Below, piece by piece: positions 20,040-30,765 of a stretch of DNA of 64,000 bases. Location of the stretch: NCBI GenBank assembly GCA_027946555.1, contig JAPEVC010000166.1, positions 19,510-83,509 on the forward strand, given 5' to 3'. The translations under genes were made by a program, and so were the position numbers. The notes beneath the pieces were generated by a model. The model did no database searches, had not been told where the DNA came from, and saw only the letters and a list, made by a program, of their open reading frames with translations. Within the stretch, counting starts at the first letter, position 1; each line of letters opens with the position of its first letter. This DNA comes from Gnomoniopsis sp. IMI 355080 (lineage: Eukaryota; Ascomycota; Sordariomycetes; Diaporthales; Gnomoniaceae).

Positions 20040-20788
20040 GTGCAGGTGAGCCTGACAGCCGAACCGTATGTCCACCTTTATTCAGTATGTATAAGAATAT
20101 CGAAGAGTTCACTCTTTGTTGATGGATGGTTCGCACCCAGTGAGATGCAAGATGCTGACTGCTGGCCAGCCCTCACCAGATCAGTGATTGTCAGCAATGG
20201 GCTACCACCCACGCGCGAGAAAAGATGCCGGAGCTAAGTAAGCATGCTGTGTCACTTGACAATGCTGACGTCTGGACTGTGCGGAGATGCAGCGGAGGCT
20301 TGCACAGAGGCCTAGGCCCAGGCTACCTACAGTTTCGACATCAGCAACCCCTTTGCTTCATTCTGTCATATTCTGAATTTTCAATGTCCTGTTACGGGAA
20401 CCGAGTTAACTTTACCTAGGTATCGAGGTCGAGGATTTCAATGGCAGTGATTGTCACGAAAGAGCTGTGACCATACGATCCAAAAGATGCTTAATAGAAA
20501 TCCATGATTTGAAGCTAAGGAGGGATTAAGAAAGGTAGGAGAAGAGTGAAGATCCTCCAGTCCCTATAAACATCATAAGGAGGGTCCACTAGCTGAGTCC
20601 TGTAACATTAACTCTCGGGGTAGATGTTTGGGCTAGATCGTACTTCAGTGTTCAGTGTGAAAGTAAACAATCCAATTTTGAATTTACACAATCTTCTCTT
20701 CTCGCGCGTCTTTCGCGCAGCGCGTTAAAGCGTTTATGACTCGATTAGTTGAGAGCAACGAAATACTCACCCAACTCAATAAGCAAAA
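20040..20788. other. Intergenic, no supported gene
   Basis: It separates the HET gene promoter from the 3' end of the P450 gene. It holds one palindrome at 20413 and otherwise nothing I can identify. Confidence 0.55.
20413..20422. repeat. TACCTAGGTA palindrome
   Basis: Exact copy, between the frameshifted HET gene and the P450 gene. Confidence 0.8.
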
Positions 20789-22431
20789 TCAGCGTTTTCG
20801 AATCATAATTCTGGCGCTTGTGTCAGGGGATATCGACCCATTGGGCATAGAATTTCGTTTGGGCCTTTTGGCACCATTTGGTAGGAGTTGAATGTTATGA
20901 TTGAGGAGCAAATGGGCAAGAATAACCTTGATGGTAACGGCGGCAAAAGGTCTGCCAGGACAGGCCTGCGTGCCACCTCCCCAGAATGTATTCTCCGGGC
21001 CCGGCAGCGTGAATTGGTGCAAGTCCTCGTGGCCAGGGTGCTGACGCATCTTGTAGAACCGCATGGGGTCGAAATTTGCCACATTCTCGTCTTTCTTGTG
21101 AGATTTGGCGGCATGATAGGCATCAACGCATATGAGAGTTCCTGGAGCAAGTTCAGGTCCAATCGAAAGCTGAAGGTGCCTTTGTATTCTGCGGAAGAGG
21201 GCCACTGCGAGGTGAACCTTGTGATTAGCAACAGACTAATGCAGATGAATGGGAGGGTTCTCAACATACAGTGGCTGCTTCCTGTCACTCTCGCCACCTC
21301 GAGCATGAAGCTGTCCATTTTTCGCAGCTCGGATAGGTAACTTAGCGGGAGATGCCCTTCAGGATCCATATTCTGAGCGACTTCTTCCCGCAGCTCTTGC
21401 GCTAATTCTGGGGGTTCAGCCAACTCGGCCAGCAGGAAGTAGACTATACCTGCCGTGCTCGTCGCAGCCTCGAAAGCGATCACGATGTGATCACGGAGGA
21501 GGTGGTCTAGACTTTTGTGTTGTGAACGATACCGATCCAAGAGCCATGTCGTCAGAGGAAACCTCTTGGGCACGCTCTCGTGCGTACTATTACTGCTGCC
21601 GTCACGGGGAGATGACAAATCGGCTGAGGAGATGGTGCCGTTGGTAGGGCGTTTCTTGCCATGAGCTGTCGACGGATAATTGGCCATGTCACGCTGTACC
21701 ATGGGGCGCAGCAGCGAAGCCATATGCCAATCGACGAGTTTAGCAGGAAGAAAGATAAGAGGTGCTACCAAGGGGCGCAGCACGCGCGGAGTCAGGTGAG
21801 ATCCGACGATACCGAACATGATGGCCAGATGGAGGCGTTCTGTGGCCCTCAGCCAGCGGGGATCACTTCCGAGCTCAGGACCGAACAGAGCCATGGCGTT
21901 CATGAGAACCACGATTTTCTGCACCGTCTTCCACAGAGACACATCTTTCCATTCCTCGTTTGTCCCGAGAGGACCTAATACGGTGTCGAATGCAGCGCGC
22001 GCATTTTCTTGGCGCATCCACACGCGAGACGGGAGGGCGCGAGCCAGATCTATGCCGACCGTGTGATAACGGGCGCTATTGTCAATGCCCAGGAAATGCC
22101 ACCCTTGCCAGAACACCGTCGTGAACCAGTCGACCATGGACGCTCGAGACGCTTTGAGGCGCTTGATCTCGTCAAAAGATGTTGATGGAAAGACCACATA
22201 CTCGTAGCCGCTGTAGGTGATGATGTACGGCGAGTTGGGATATCGTTTGGAACCCTCCTGAAGCAAAGTTGCATAGTCCCAACCCTTTCGCATGCGAAGG
22301 GCGGGCAGCCCCAGTTTGCGCTGAGTGGAGAAGAATCTGGCGAAGAGGCGATCGAGAATGAATGTTGTCGATACTGCCAGAGCAAGAAACGTGGCCCAGG
22401 CTACTAAAGGCCGATCTTGGAAAGAGCTCAT
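20789..22431 (-). CDS. Cytochrome P450 monooxygenase
   Basis: Two exons, 22431-21270 and 21204-20789, give about 525 aa, the usual fungal P450 length. The intron (21205-21269, 65 nt) has a GTATGT donor, a GCTAAT branch site and a GCAG acceptor, and restores the frame exactly. An N-terminal membrane anchor (WATFLALAVSTTFILDRLF) suggests the ER membrane. The I-helix reads FEAATSTAG. The K-helix ExxR is EVAR, just before the intron. FDPMRFYKMR matches the PERF region, and FWGGGTQACPGRPFA is the heme loop with its Cys ligand. The RFYKMR and I-helix style recall fungal ent-kaurene-oxidase-like P450s; the substrate cannot be told. Another ATG at 22587 would add 52 residues before the anchor and seems less likely. 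A dehydrogenase gene lies 764 bases upstream on the same strand. Confidence 0.92.
21205..21269 (-). other. Spliceosomal intron of the P450 gene
   Basis: 65 nt, GTATGT...GCTAATC...GCAG. Joining phase 1 to the exon at 21204 gives HLALFRRI across the junction, where other P450s have a (T/A)LFRR-like segment. Confidence 0.85.
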
Positions 22432-23195
22432 AATATAAAAGGATAGGTACTGAGCATCATGAATCCTATTGCGGCCGTAAAGGCCAAAATGTCTGCACTT
22501 GATGGCTGCCAGAGACCCGATGGCGTTGAGCTCTGCCGAAGCCTCGCCCTTCAGCGCACTATATTGTTGCAAGATCCACTGCGACATGATGAAAACAATA
22601 CTTTGTCAACAGTCAAGTCGATGATCGCTCCTCCAGGAATCCGAGCACACTGCCTTCTCCAGCCGCGGCCCAATGCTGTGCAGTACTGTGTTCATATTTC
22701 GGCTGTTTGTGCATGTCAGGGCGCCAGGGCGGGCCGCCGGAGCCGTCCAATCTACCACCGCAGTACCAACTGCATAAAGTTGCAGCTACTAGTCTGAAGT
22801 ACTGCGCCGCAGGACACAGATTTAGGTCCTAACGCCTCAGTTCCTCGCAAGTCTGTGCCGCAGAGCGACAGATATGGCTGACACACTGACGTGTACGTCG
22901 GACGACGCGATGATTATCAGTAGGTGGTTGTAGACGCTCGGCTGCAGACCTTCCTGGAGGGTGTCTAGGTTTCCAAAGTACTCATAAGCTCTAGCACGCT
23001 CTAGGAAGTCTACTTAGGTACTTCTGTGAGAGCTCGGCTATATCAAAATGATCACCTAGATAGATTCATAAGGCATATATCAATATCGATCTTGCTACGA
23101 CAACAGCTCCAATTCCGTACCTCCGGTCTCATTATCTACCTGCTAATGAATTGTGCGATTTTTCGAGGCGCCCGGAGATTCTTTCTGCCTGTCAT
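22432..23195. other. Intergenic between P450 and dehydrogenase genes
   Basis: 764 bases with no supported gene. It holds the P450 promoter. A longer P450 N-terminus (from 22587) would take the first 156 bases. Confidence 0.55.
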
Positions 23196-24262
23196 TCAAA
23201 TGAGTTCACGTTGGCGGAAGATTTCCAATACTTCATGCCATGTCTCTCGAGAGACCTCCTGGCCTCGCTGACTTGCCATGAATTCGGAGGGCCTTGACCA
23301 GAAATGCAAACTTATTAGTGCTGATAAACATCAAGTTGGGTGAGCAGGCTCTCTTACGGGTGAAGAGTATCATTCCTCCATAGCTTGCCGTGACTCTCCG
23401 CTCCCAGCGCCGTGGCCCCAACTAGTGTACGAGCGCCCTGCTCGGCCGAACGCCCGCAGAAAAAGTGCTGCACTGCTAAAATGGGCTTTACGAAGCCTGG
23501 AAAGTTGCGTCCCATGTTGGTCTTGCACCCCGAGGGGCAAGATGCATTAATGATAATCTTGCGTCCCTGTTCGTCCTGACTTTCACGCTGAACCAGGCCC
23601 TCGATGACGTTCCAAAGCGCCAGTTTAGCTAGATAGTACTGCTTCGTGGGGTCCCACTTGGATGGATCATTACATCGCTGAACGAGCGACTGGCCGTAGG
23701 GAATCCAGTCTGCTGTGACCTCAAATCCGGCGATGCTATGCAGGAACGAGAGATGCGGCGCGGCGTTAGTATCTGAGGCAGCTACGGCGGCGGCGGTAGT
23801 ACGCATTTTTCGAAGCAAAAGTAGTGCTAGCAGTGCTTGGGACAGTACATTGACCTGAAGAGTGATTTCGAATCCATCGGGGCTCTTCTCGTACTGCCAC
23901 TGAGCCACGCCCGCGGCGAGTTGGGCGACGTGGAGCTGCGCCGCGCGAGGGTGAGAGTTGAGGCGTTGGGCACAAGCTTGAACCGAGTCGAAGGAGGCGA
24001 AGTCCACAATCTCAACGAGGAAAATATTGGGCGAGCATCCTGTATCTCGCATGATGTTCTCCCTGGCCTGGTCACCCTTTTCCTGGGTGCGTACGACGAG
24101 GATCAGAGGATTCGCACCAAGGGCAGCATATTTAACGGCAGCAGCGTATCCCAAGCCAGAGTTGGCGCCCGTTACCAGTACTGTCTTGTGCTGGTATGAA
24201 AGATGCGTTGGGTCGGCTGGCGGGTAACGCGCTGCCCAAAACTGCGCCCAGAGCGAAGACAT
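23196..24262 (-). CDS. Short-chain dehydrogenase/reductase (SDR)
   Basis: Two exons, 24262-23358 and 23292-23196, give 333 aa. The intron (23293-23357) has GTAAGA, a CACTAATAAG branch and a TCAAG acceptor. Splicing joins ...DTLHP to PSEFMASQRGQEVSRETWHEVLEIF, a typical C-terminus of retinol-dehydrogenase-like fungal SDRs, and the unspliced frame would miss this. The Rossmann cofactor motif is VTGANSGLG (about 30-38), and the active-site YxxxK is YYLAK. The usual NNAG motif is degenerate (LAAGV), a possible sign of altered structure. The start at 24262 (MSSLWAQFW) was chosen because the Rossmann fold begins 25-30 residues later. Reaction: NAD(P)H-dependent alcohol/ketone interconversion on an unknown substrate. 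It is codirectional with the P450, so a joint pathway is plausible. Confidence 0.88.
23293..23357 (-). other. Spliceosomal intron of the SDR gene
   Basis: 65 nt, GTAAGAG donor, ACTAAT branch point and TCAAG acceptor. It splits a Pro codon (phase 2). Confidence 0.82.
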
Positions 24263-24554
24263 TGCGCCGAAATGCCAAATATTTCGTGATGTAATGGAGA
24301 TGGTGTAAGGAATTTCTATAGGAGAACAATGGTAGCGTTCGGCTTGCATAACGATCATAGCTGTCGCTCTGCGGCGCAGCCTCATGGGGGCTGCGGAACG
24401 CGGACCCAAACGCCGTACGGTGCCGAGTGGTACGTATCAAACCCTAACGTGTAGGAGGGGGCCCACGAGATTTGAATATTATGGAATGTATACTATAAAC
24501 TCAACCAATCTTCAATCATCAAATCTATAATCCAGTATGGAAAGTCTCCATTGA

Positions 24555-26480
24555 TTAATCAAGGATTGCTGTAGTCGTAGTCCACTCGACTGAGCTTGCA
24601 TGGAGCTTCGGCAGGCTCGTCCACACGCAGATACCTATACGTTGCCAAATTGTAACGCCAGAACGAGAGATGGGAATTGTCAGTATACCAACCGATGCAC
24701 ATGGGTCTATCTCCTCATCGTCGGTCTCGCTTTCCTCACTTGATATTTCATCCCCGTCATCAATGGTTCCGCAGTAGAGAACCCTGAGATCATTGCCATA
24801 GTTTGATTCCAACAAGGTGCTCAATTGGCGATGTCTATCGTCCAGTACTTTTTCAAGGCGATGCATATCTTTGGGAATGGTCCGCAGTACCTCGTCATTC
24901 TCGTCGAGGAGAATGAGTTCAACCGGAAGAGCCTCTGAAATTGCCTCGGTGTTCCAAATATTTCGAATGAAAGGGCCGTCGCGCGTGGCGTCCCAAGCAG
25001 CTTTCAGTTGCTGGAAACTGCAACGCAATCCATTGAAAGACGCTTTTCCACCTGCGTCTACTGCTATACGGCATTGACTCCTTGCAATAGCAACGTCCAT
25101 AACCAGACACTGAGGCATCCGAGACGATTGACTGATACACCAACGTCGTCCAACAGGCTGCTCGGTCCCGTGAATGTATAGTTGTCCCCACACAGGGGAT
25201 TTCTTGTTGATTTCCGCAGCAAACTGTACCTCGAGCTCTGCGAGAGAAAATGGCATACCCGGGTTTGAGCTTTTGCCCAGCTTCATGCCAAATACCTGCA
25301 TGATTCCATATATTCGATCTTCCTCATTGAAAGTCTTGCGATAACCAGCTGTGGAGTAAATGATCACCGGATTATCGTGAGATCTGAACCCTAGTGCGTC
25401 TATCCTTGCCAGTATGTCGACGGCTGCTTTAAGGATGTGCTTGTGCTCCTCCCCTGACGCTGCTAGAATCTCGGTTGTTCTCTGTAGTGCAACCTCGATG
25501 TTGCCCCAGGCGGTCTGAAAGCTCGCCAAACCAACCTCGAGATAACCTTGCCTGGTGAGTTGGTGACCTTCACGTGATAGAATGGTTGCCTCGGGTCGAA
25601 GGAGTGACTCTTGCAGCGTCCATAAGGATGAAAACCATGGCTCGTCCTCCAGAATGCTTAGACTTCGACCAACTCTGTCCAGCCAGTCTTTATCCAACAC
25701 ACAGTTTGGAAAGATTCCCGCCTGGTAATCTATTCCAAAGCGGTCATTCATGTCCCCCACATCAGTATGCGTGACGTATTCGTTATCCCCTCCACATCGG
25801 CTGGACAGGCCAAAAAGTTCGTTTGCAAAGTTTTGCAGCTTTTGTGTTGGTGACTGGTGCAACCATATGAATGCTGTGCTTGCGCGAGCAAAAATCCCTG
25901 CCTGCCTGCCCACTTCCTCGTCCCTCGCCTTGCTGTGAATGTCTGACGATAAGTCCTGGTCGATGCATGCCACGTCAACCCACAACCAGTCTACATCTGA
26001 GCTTATCTCGTGGAGAATTGCCGCAAATTCTTCGACCGTGAACACATGAGGCTGTATGGCTGGTATTTTCCATTCGATACCTTCGACCCCGAGACTTTGC
26101 ACTTGTCCCGTGGCGTCCTGCCAACGTCCCCAGGTATACGATAGAATGTTGTAGCTGGGTTCAATAACAGATCCGTACCGATTCCTATCCTTTCTTTCGT
26201 ATGACCTCATCTCGGGTACGAACAGAAGTCTTTGCGGCCACATTTCCGACCATGTGTCTCGTTCAGCGTAAGTCACACTAAGAAGGGGCTCATCCGGTTC
26301 TGTGGCAACAAGATCTCGCGCGTCGGTCCGTATCTCATTGAGGTGTTCGTAGTACAAATGGTCATTGGAAGAGCCGTGAGCCACAAATTCGTCGTAATCG
26401 CCGTAAGGTTTGGAACATAGTCGGCAATAAAAGGGCGCCATGTCTTCACGAGCCGTCATCTTGCGCTCTTGTGGAGGCAT
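24555..26480 (-). CDS. Zinc finger plus short-form HET protein (641 aa)
   Basis: Single exon from the ATG at 26480. Residues 18-41 form a C2H2 zinc finger: FYCRLCSKPYGDYDEFVAHG with Cys19, Cys22, His35 and His41 (CX2C-X12-HX5H). None of the other HET genes here has it. The short-form blocks follow: WPQRLLFVPEMRSYER, YNILSYTWGRW (110-120), WLWVDVACIDQD (about 163), EEVGRQAGIFARASTAFIWLH, PWFSSLWTLQESLLRPEATILS, EDRIYGIMQVFGMKLG, LAELEVQFAAEIN, QLYIHG and RRWCI. The C-terminus is LRVLYCG, an acidic insertion (SSEESETDDEE), SVGILTIP and WQRIGICVW. All blocks are intact. The finger could bind nucleic acid or protein and so give the HET module a different input; that is inference. Confidence 0.92.
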   Translation of the reverse strand: MPPQERKMTAREDMAPFYCRLCSKPYGDYDEFVAHGSSNDHLYYEHLNEIRTDARDLVATEPDEPLLSVTYAERDTWSEMWPQRLLFVPEMRSYERKDRNRYGSVIEPSYNILSYTWGRWQDATGQVQSLGVEGIEWKIPAIQPHVFTVEEFAAILHEISSDVDWLWVDVACIDQDLSSDIHSKARDEEVGRQAGIFARASTAFIWLHQSPTQKLQNFANELFGLSSRCGGDNEYVTHTDVGDMNDRFGIDYQAGIFPNCVLDKDWLDRVGRSLSILEDEPWFSSLWTLQESLLRPEATILSREGHQLTRQGYLEVGLASFQTAWGNIEVALQRTTEILAASGEEHKHILKAAVDILARIDALGFRSHDNPVIIYSTAGYRKTFNEEDRIYGIMQVFGMKLGKSSNPGMPFSLAELEVQFAAEINKKSPVWGQLYIHGTEQPVGRRWCISQSSRMPQCLVMDVAIARSQCRIAVDAGGKASFNGLRCSFQQLKAAWDATRDGPFIRNIWNTEAISEALPVELILLDENDEVLRTIPKDMHRLEKVLDDRHRQLSTLLESNYGNDLRVLYCGTIDDGDEISSEESETDDEEIDPCASVGILTIPISRSGVTIWQRIGICVWTSLPKLHASSVEWTTTTAILD

Positions 26481-28128
26481 TCCGAGGCGGGATGGGATAG
26501 TGAAGGGTGCTTCGAGGTGGATTTTTATTGTGATTTTTGGCGAATGAGTTTTCTGAAAGACGGATGCCGAGGTCAGTGATCAAAATTTGTTGACTTCAGG
26601 AGATTAGTGTCTTACAAATATACCGGCACTCCTGCTGCCTCAGGGGGATATGCAGCTGCCCAGGTGTGCCGTGTATATCTTAGAATAGTCCAAAATGACA
26701 TTGAGAAAAGCTGCGAATTTGGTCAATTTCGAAGCAATGAAAGCGCTGAGATGCATGTCACCCTTGTAGCAGGAGAAGCCAGTGGGTCGTGGCGACTTGG
26801 ACGCAGAATGACACGACCCTATTGTTGCAAACAATGCGTGTCCCCCTGCATATAAGCCCTAAATACTCCTGCAGCTGACCTTGTCACCCAGAAGCTCTCT
26901 CGGACCGATTGCTTCGGATTTCGCGAACGGCGCAATGTTAGTCCAATAGGGACGATTGGATTTAGTCTCAGACAAGTCGATTGGGCACCTGCAATCGATA
27001 CATGTAGATTGCGCTCGTCTATGAATACCGAAGTATTTCCAGTGATATTTTGTTGGTGCTAACAAGTTTTACGCTAAATGCCCATCCGAGTGCAGGTCTG
27101 TAATCAGTTTATAGACTTACTTAAAGGCAATCGAACCGTAATACTATCGTTAGTATATTGTCCACGAGAGGTCCCCTCGTAATTTATTGTTCGAAGGGTT
27201 GAGGAGCCTTCATCAGCGGTTTCTGGGTCAGAAGTACCCTGGCGACCTGGAAGTGCTGTGAGAGCAATCGGGCACAGGCAGCCTGCCCTGTGAATGCCCA
27301 GAACTGAAGAACGGCAACTTTTTTATGACCAAGAAACGCAGCTTCCGTGAGTTGGAGGCTCTCCAAGGTATCCCACGTGGCAGCATATCTTTGAAGAACG
27401 ATATTGGCCAAAGGTATGTGAAATCACGCCACCGGCACCCATTAGGGTATAGCCAGGCAATCATCTGATGGCTCACAGAAAGGGGGGAAAAAAGATATCG
27501 GCAGGAAAACGTCAAACCTCGTAGTATATCAGAAGACATGTAATTGGTCCTTGCAGTAATGCTGACATGTCCTTGTCATGTTCAAAGGCTGAGGACACCC
27601 TTAGACGATCACCTGCAATGCAGGTTCAGCTCAACTTCCCGACATACCTAGGTACCTAGGCAACAAAGAAGATGCAGAAAGACAGCAGTACCATGCTGAA
27701 TATTGCTGCAAGAAGCAACTAGAACGGAACCTCCGGCATGTCATCTCACTCGGCATGCAATTCTTCTGGATGGTATTGGCTGACATCAGACCCAAAAAAG
27801 TCATCTGCGATCAATTCTGCCTTATCGGGCGTCAGCAGATCATAGCTGAATGCTCGGGCTACATGGCTGATTGGTAGTTGACATGACGACGAGGCTCCTG
27901 TGCCAAGTGTCCTTCTCAGAGTGTGCCGGTAAGGGCAAGATTCCTGGGACCACTTCGGCACTTGCCTACACAATCGACATTAAGCACATGTACATATAAG
28001 TTGCAAGAAACTTAGTTATTGACGAGTCTATCTTTTTCAGGGCCACATCCACAACAATTCTACTGGGCATACAAGAGGCCTCGTCATACTGTGCCGAACG
28101 CGGGGTCCTGGCCCAGCATTACCCAGTT
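26481..28128. other. Intergenic between divergent HET genes
   Basis: 1.6 kb between divergent genes, so it should hold both promoters. It contains a palindrome at 27645 with a second CCTAGG half directly after it. Two minus-strand ORFs (27184-27411 and 27746-27973) carry no motif I recognise and may be remnants. Confidence 0.5.
27645..27654. repeat. TACCTAGGTA palindrome (doubled)
   Basis: Exact copy followed at once by a further CCTAGG, giving overlapping palindromes over 27645-27660. Confidence 0.8.
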
Positions 28129-29679
28129 ATGTCTTCCGAACTATTCACAACAAGAAAGGAGTGGCCAAGACGTCTATTATACGTGGATGGGAGCAAATTC
28201 GAATCCATCCAGCGAGTCGGAGACGATACCTACGGCGGTGTCAGCAAGCCCAACTACAATATCTTAAGCTACACCTGGGGCCGCTGGGCGATACCCAAGG
28301 GCGAAGCTCTTCCAATCAAAAATACGAGTTGGAAAGTACCCAGGGTTGACAAAAGGGGATTCTCTGTCCAAGCCTTCGCCAAGGTCATTCAGTACGTGAG
28401 ACAACAGGGAAATCACGTATGGCTGGACGTTGGTTGCATCGACCAAGAGAATGAAAGGATCAAAGCAAGCGAAATTGGAAAACAGGCCTCTATCTTTCGG
28501 CTCGCTCGGAAAGCGTACATTTGGCTCAGTCACTCGAAACGCGATACACTCAAGCCTTTCATCACGGAGGCGCTCTGCAGAGATGCAATAGAAAGCGAAG
28601 TCAATCCATTTAGAGCCTGGTTGAGTCATGTTCACAAAGGAGTTCAGCAAGTCTTTTCTGATCCATGGTTCTCATCTCTCTGGACTCTTCAGGAAGGGTA
28701 TCTTCGACGCGATGCCATCCTGCTCTTTGACGACGCGTCCACTCTGGACATCCCCAAGTTCGAGTCATACAGCAAGGAAGGAGGACCTTGCACCTTGCTG
28801 GACCTAGTCTCAGCTTATGAAGCCATCGCTTCCAACCTCCATGGAGTTCTCCGATACGACCCAGAGCGCCTCGGAAATCATGGTACTCGCTTGGCCCGAG
28901 ATGTATGCCAACAGCTCCATAACGTTGGGGTGCCGTGCATTGCTAAAAGCCATGCCATTGCTCTCTATGAGGTCTCTAGCTTTCGCAACCCATCGAGGGA
29001 GCATGATCGTGTGTACGGCATCATGCAGGTCTTTGGGCTTGTCCTGGGCAAGGCAGCCCAGCCAGACAAAGACTTTACACTCAGCGATCTGGAAGATCAG
29101 TTGGGCCAAGCTATAAACAAGATAAATCCGGTCCTGGCACAGTCGTTTGTCCATCTTGGTGACCCCCGTCACAATAGACGATGGTGTCTGCAAAGAAACA
29201 TGCGTGTATTCTCCGACTCCCCCGTATTGGGCCGGCAACTTGACCAGCCTGATCCATGGTGTCAAATCGTTTTTGACCACTTGGAGAATATGGCAAGGTT
29301 CCAAGGCTATTTGGTATCTTTGGAGACGCTGGTGGCCACAGGGCTCAGTTTCCAAACTTTCTATTTCGATAATACCACGGAGATCAAGAATATACTCCCT
29401 GAGCACTTGTTACGATCTGAAGCTCGTCTCTCTATTCACATGGATGAGGTACTAGATGCATCAAAGGCATTTGAGAGATTGTCAGTTCTGATGATTGGTG
29501 GGCTCGACGAAGGTCAGTCACGAAGATGGCTGGGTATCATAGTGCATTGCTCTTCGATCACTCATTCAAGCAAGAGATGCTGGGCTAGAATCGGTGTTTG
29601 TACATGGTCGATGCATGTTGACTACATGCAGAGTATGCTCGGGGACACTTTCCAAAGGATGAATGTTCTTTTGAATTAA
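28129..29679 (+). CDS. Short-form HET-domain protein (516 aa)
   Basis: Single exon from the ATG at 28129; the shortest intact family member. Blocks: WPRRLLYVDGSKFES, YNILSYTWGRW (about 43-53), HVWLDVGCIDQEN (about 96-108), SEIGKQASIFRLARKAYIWLSH, PWFSSLWTLQEGYLRRDAILLF (about 179-200), HDRVYGIMQVFGLVLGKAA (about 291), LSDLEDQLGQAINKINPVLAQSFVHLGDP and RRWCLQ. The C-terminus is LSVLMIGG, LGIIVHC and WARIGVCTW, all present. It is divergent from the zinc-finger HET gene. The LNPIIAQAFVHLEEP stretch of the decayed copy near 17.2 kb resembles this protein most. Confidence 0.92.
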   Translation: MSSELFTTRKEWPRRLLYVDGSKFESIQRVGDDTYGGVSKPNYNILSYTWGRWAIPKGEALPIKNTSWKVPRVDKRGFSVQAFAKVIQYVRQQGNHVWLDVGCIDQENERIKASEIGKQASIFRLARKAYIWLSHSKRDTLKPFITEALCRDAIESEVNPFRAWLSHVHKGVQQVFSDPWFSSLWTLQEGYLRRDAILLFDDASTLDIPKFESYSKEGGPCTLLDLVSAYEAIASNLHGVLRYDPERLGNHGTRLARDVCQQLHNVGVPCIAKSHAIALYEVSSFRNPSREHDRVYGIMQVFGLVLGKAAQPDKDFTLSDLEDQLGQAINKINPVLAQSFVHLGDPRHNRRWCLQRNMRVFSDSPVLGRQLDQPDPWCQIVFDHLENMARFQGYLVSLETLVATGLSFQTFYFDNTTEIKNILPEHLLRSEARLSIHMDEVLDASKAFERLSVLMIGGLDEGQSRRWLGIIVHCSSITHSSKRCWARIGVCTWSMHVDYMQSMLGDTFQRMNVLLN

Positions 29680-30765
29680 TCACTGAATCATGAGATCAAC
29701 GGCAAACCTTCGGCCATCATAGAACTATCGAGTGTCACAATGTTTGATGTTGCCGTATCTACCCATATTTATCTGAGACGTCCCTGTTCCAGTCTGTCAT
29801 TGACTTGTTTGTCCAATTAAATTTGACTTCATAGGAATCTATGAGAATGATCTATGCTATTTCTTGGGACGACAGCAAAGTAGGAGGGGCAGGGAGACCC
29901 AAAACACTGAGGATCCCATCCCGGACTCAAAGGACCGTGCTCTAAGTATTATTGGCCCTTTCTTGACTGATAATAAAGAAGTATCATCCTTAGAGATATC
30001 GCGTGTAGATCTAAGAAATTGTTACAGGTACCATGGATAATGAATATCTTCAAGCAGCGCAATACGGCGAGCATTTGCAACGCGCTGCTCGGCCGTGTTA
30101 ATTACTCGTATTTCTGTTACCGCAGAACACGTTTCTGTGACGAGCACGCAAGCGATTTGGTGAAAATCAATTCTTTTGATTTGATTGTGCTTTAGACTAA
30201 GTATCCTAGAAAAGTAGAGCAACAAAAGGTATCGTCTAGAGAGTTCTATAGAACTTATTGTGGGTTTATGCTTGGACCAAGTGCATATAATATGATAGAA
30301 GCTTTGCTGCATTGGTAGGTCTAGAAATACCCCAAAGGAATTTTTTTTCTCACAGTACTGACTTGGTGGGCTAGATGACCATTGAACACTAGATTGTCTC
30401 CATAGAATGGCTACCATACCGCAGGTTTTCTTGTACGTTTACAACGCTTATAGTTTGTACGGGGTGCCGTTGAGTTTTGCCTCGTCGATATGCATAAGTA
30501 TTGAAGGCCTTTGAGACTTTATGAGTATAGCTTTTCCGCGAAAATGTTTTAAATCTCAAGGAGCTACCTAGGAGCTACCTATTGCTGGCCTGGGATGCAG
30601 CAAAGGTCCGCCTAGAGAGTGTTTATTGACTTCTCAAACTTGGCAGTCGTCCGGGTTTGCAGTACTCGTAGAGGTAAAGAGATCTAGATCAAACCCCGTA
30701 ATGAACTCTTCTATATGATACAAAAATGGAAAATGACATTGAACTAGTACGGAGAGGTATATTGG
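29680..30765. other. Intergenic between convergent HET genes
   Basis: About 1.1 kb, moderately AT-rich, with no supported gene. A duplicated GAGCTACCTA unit lies at 30560-30580. Confidence 0.55.
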
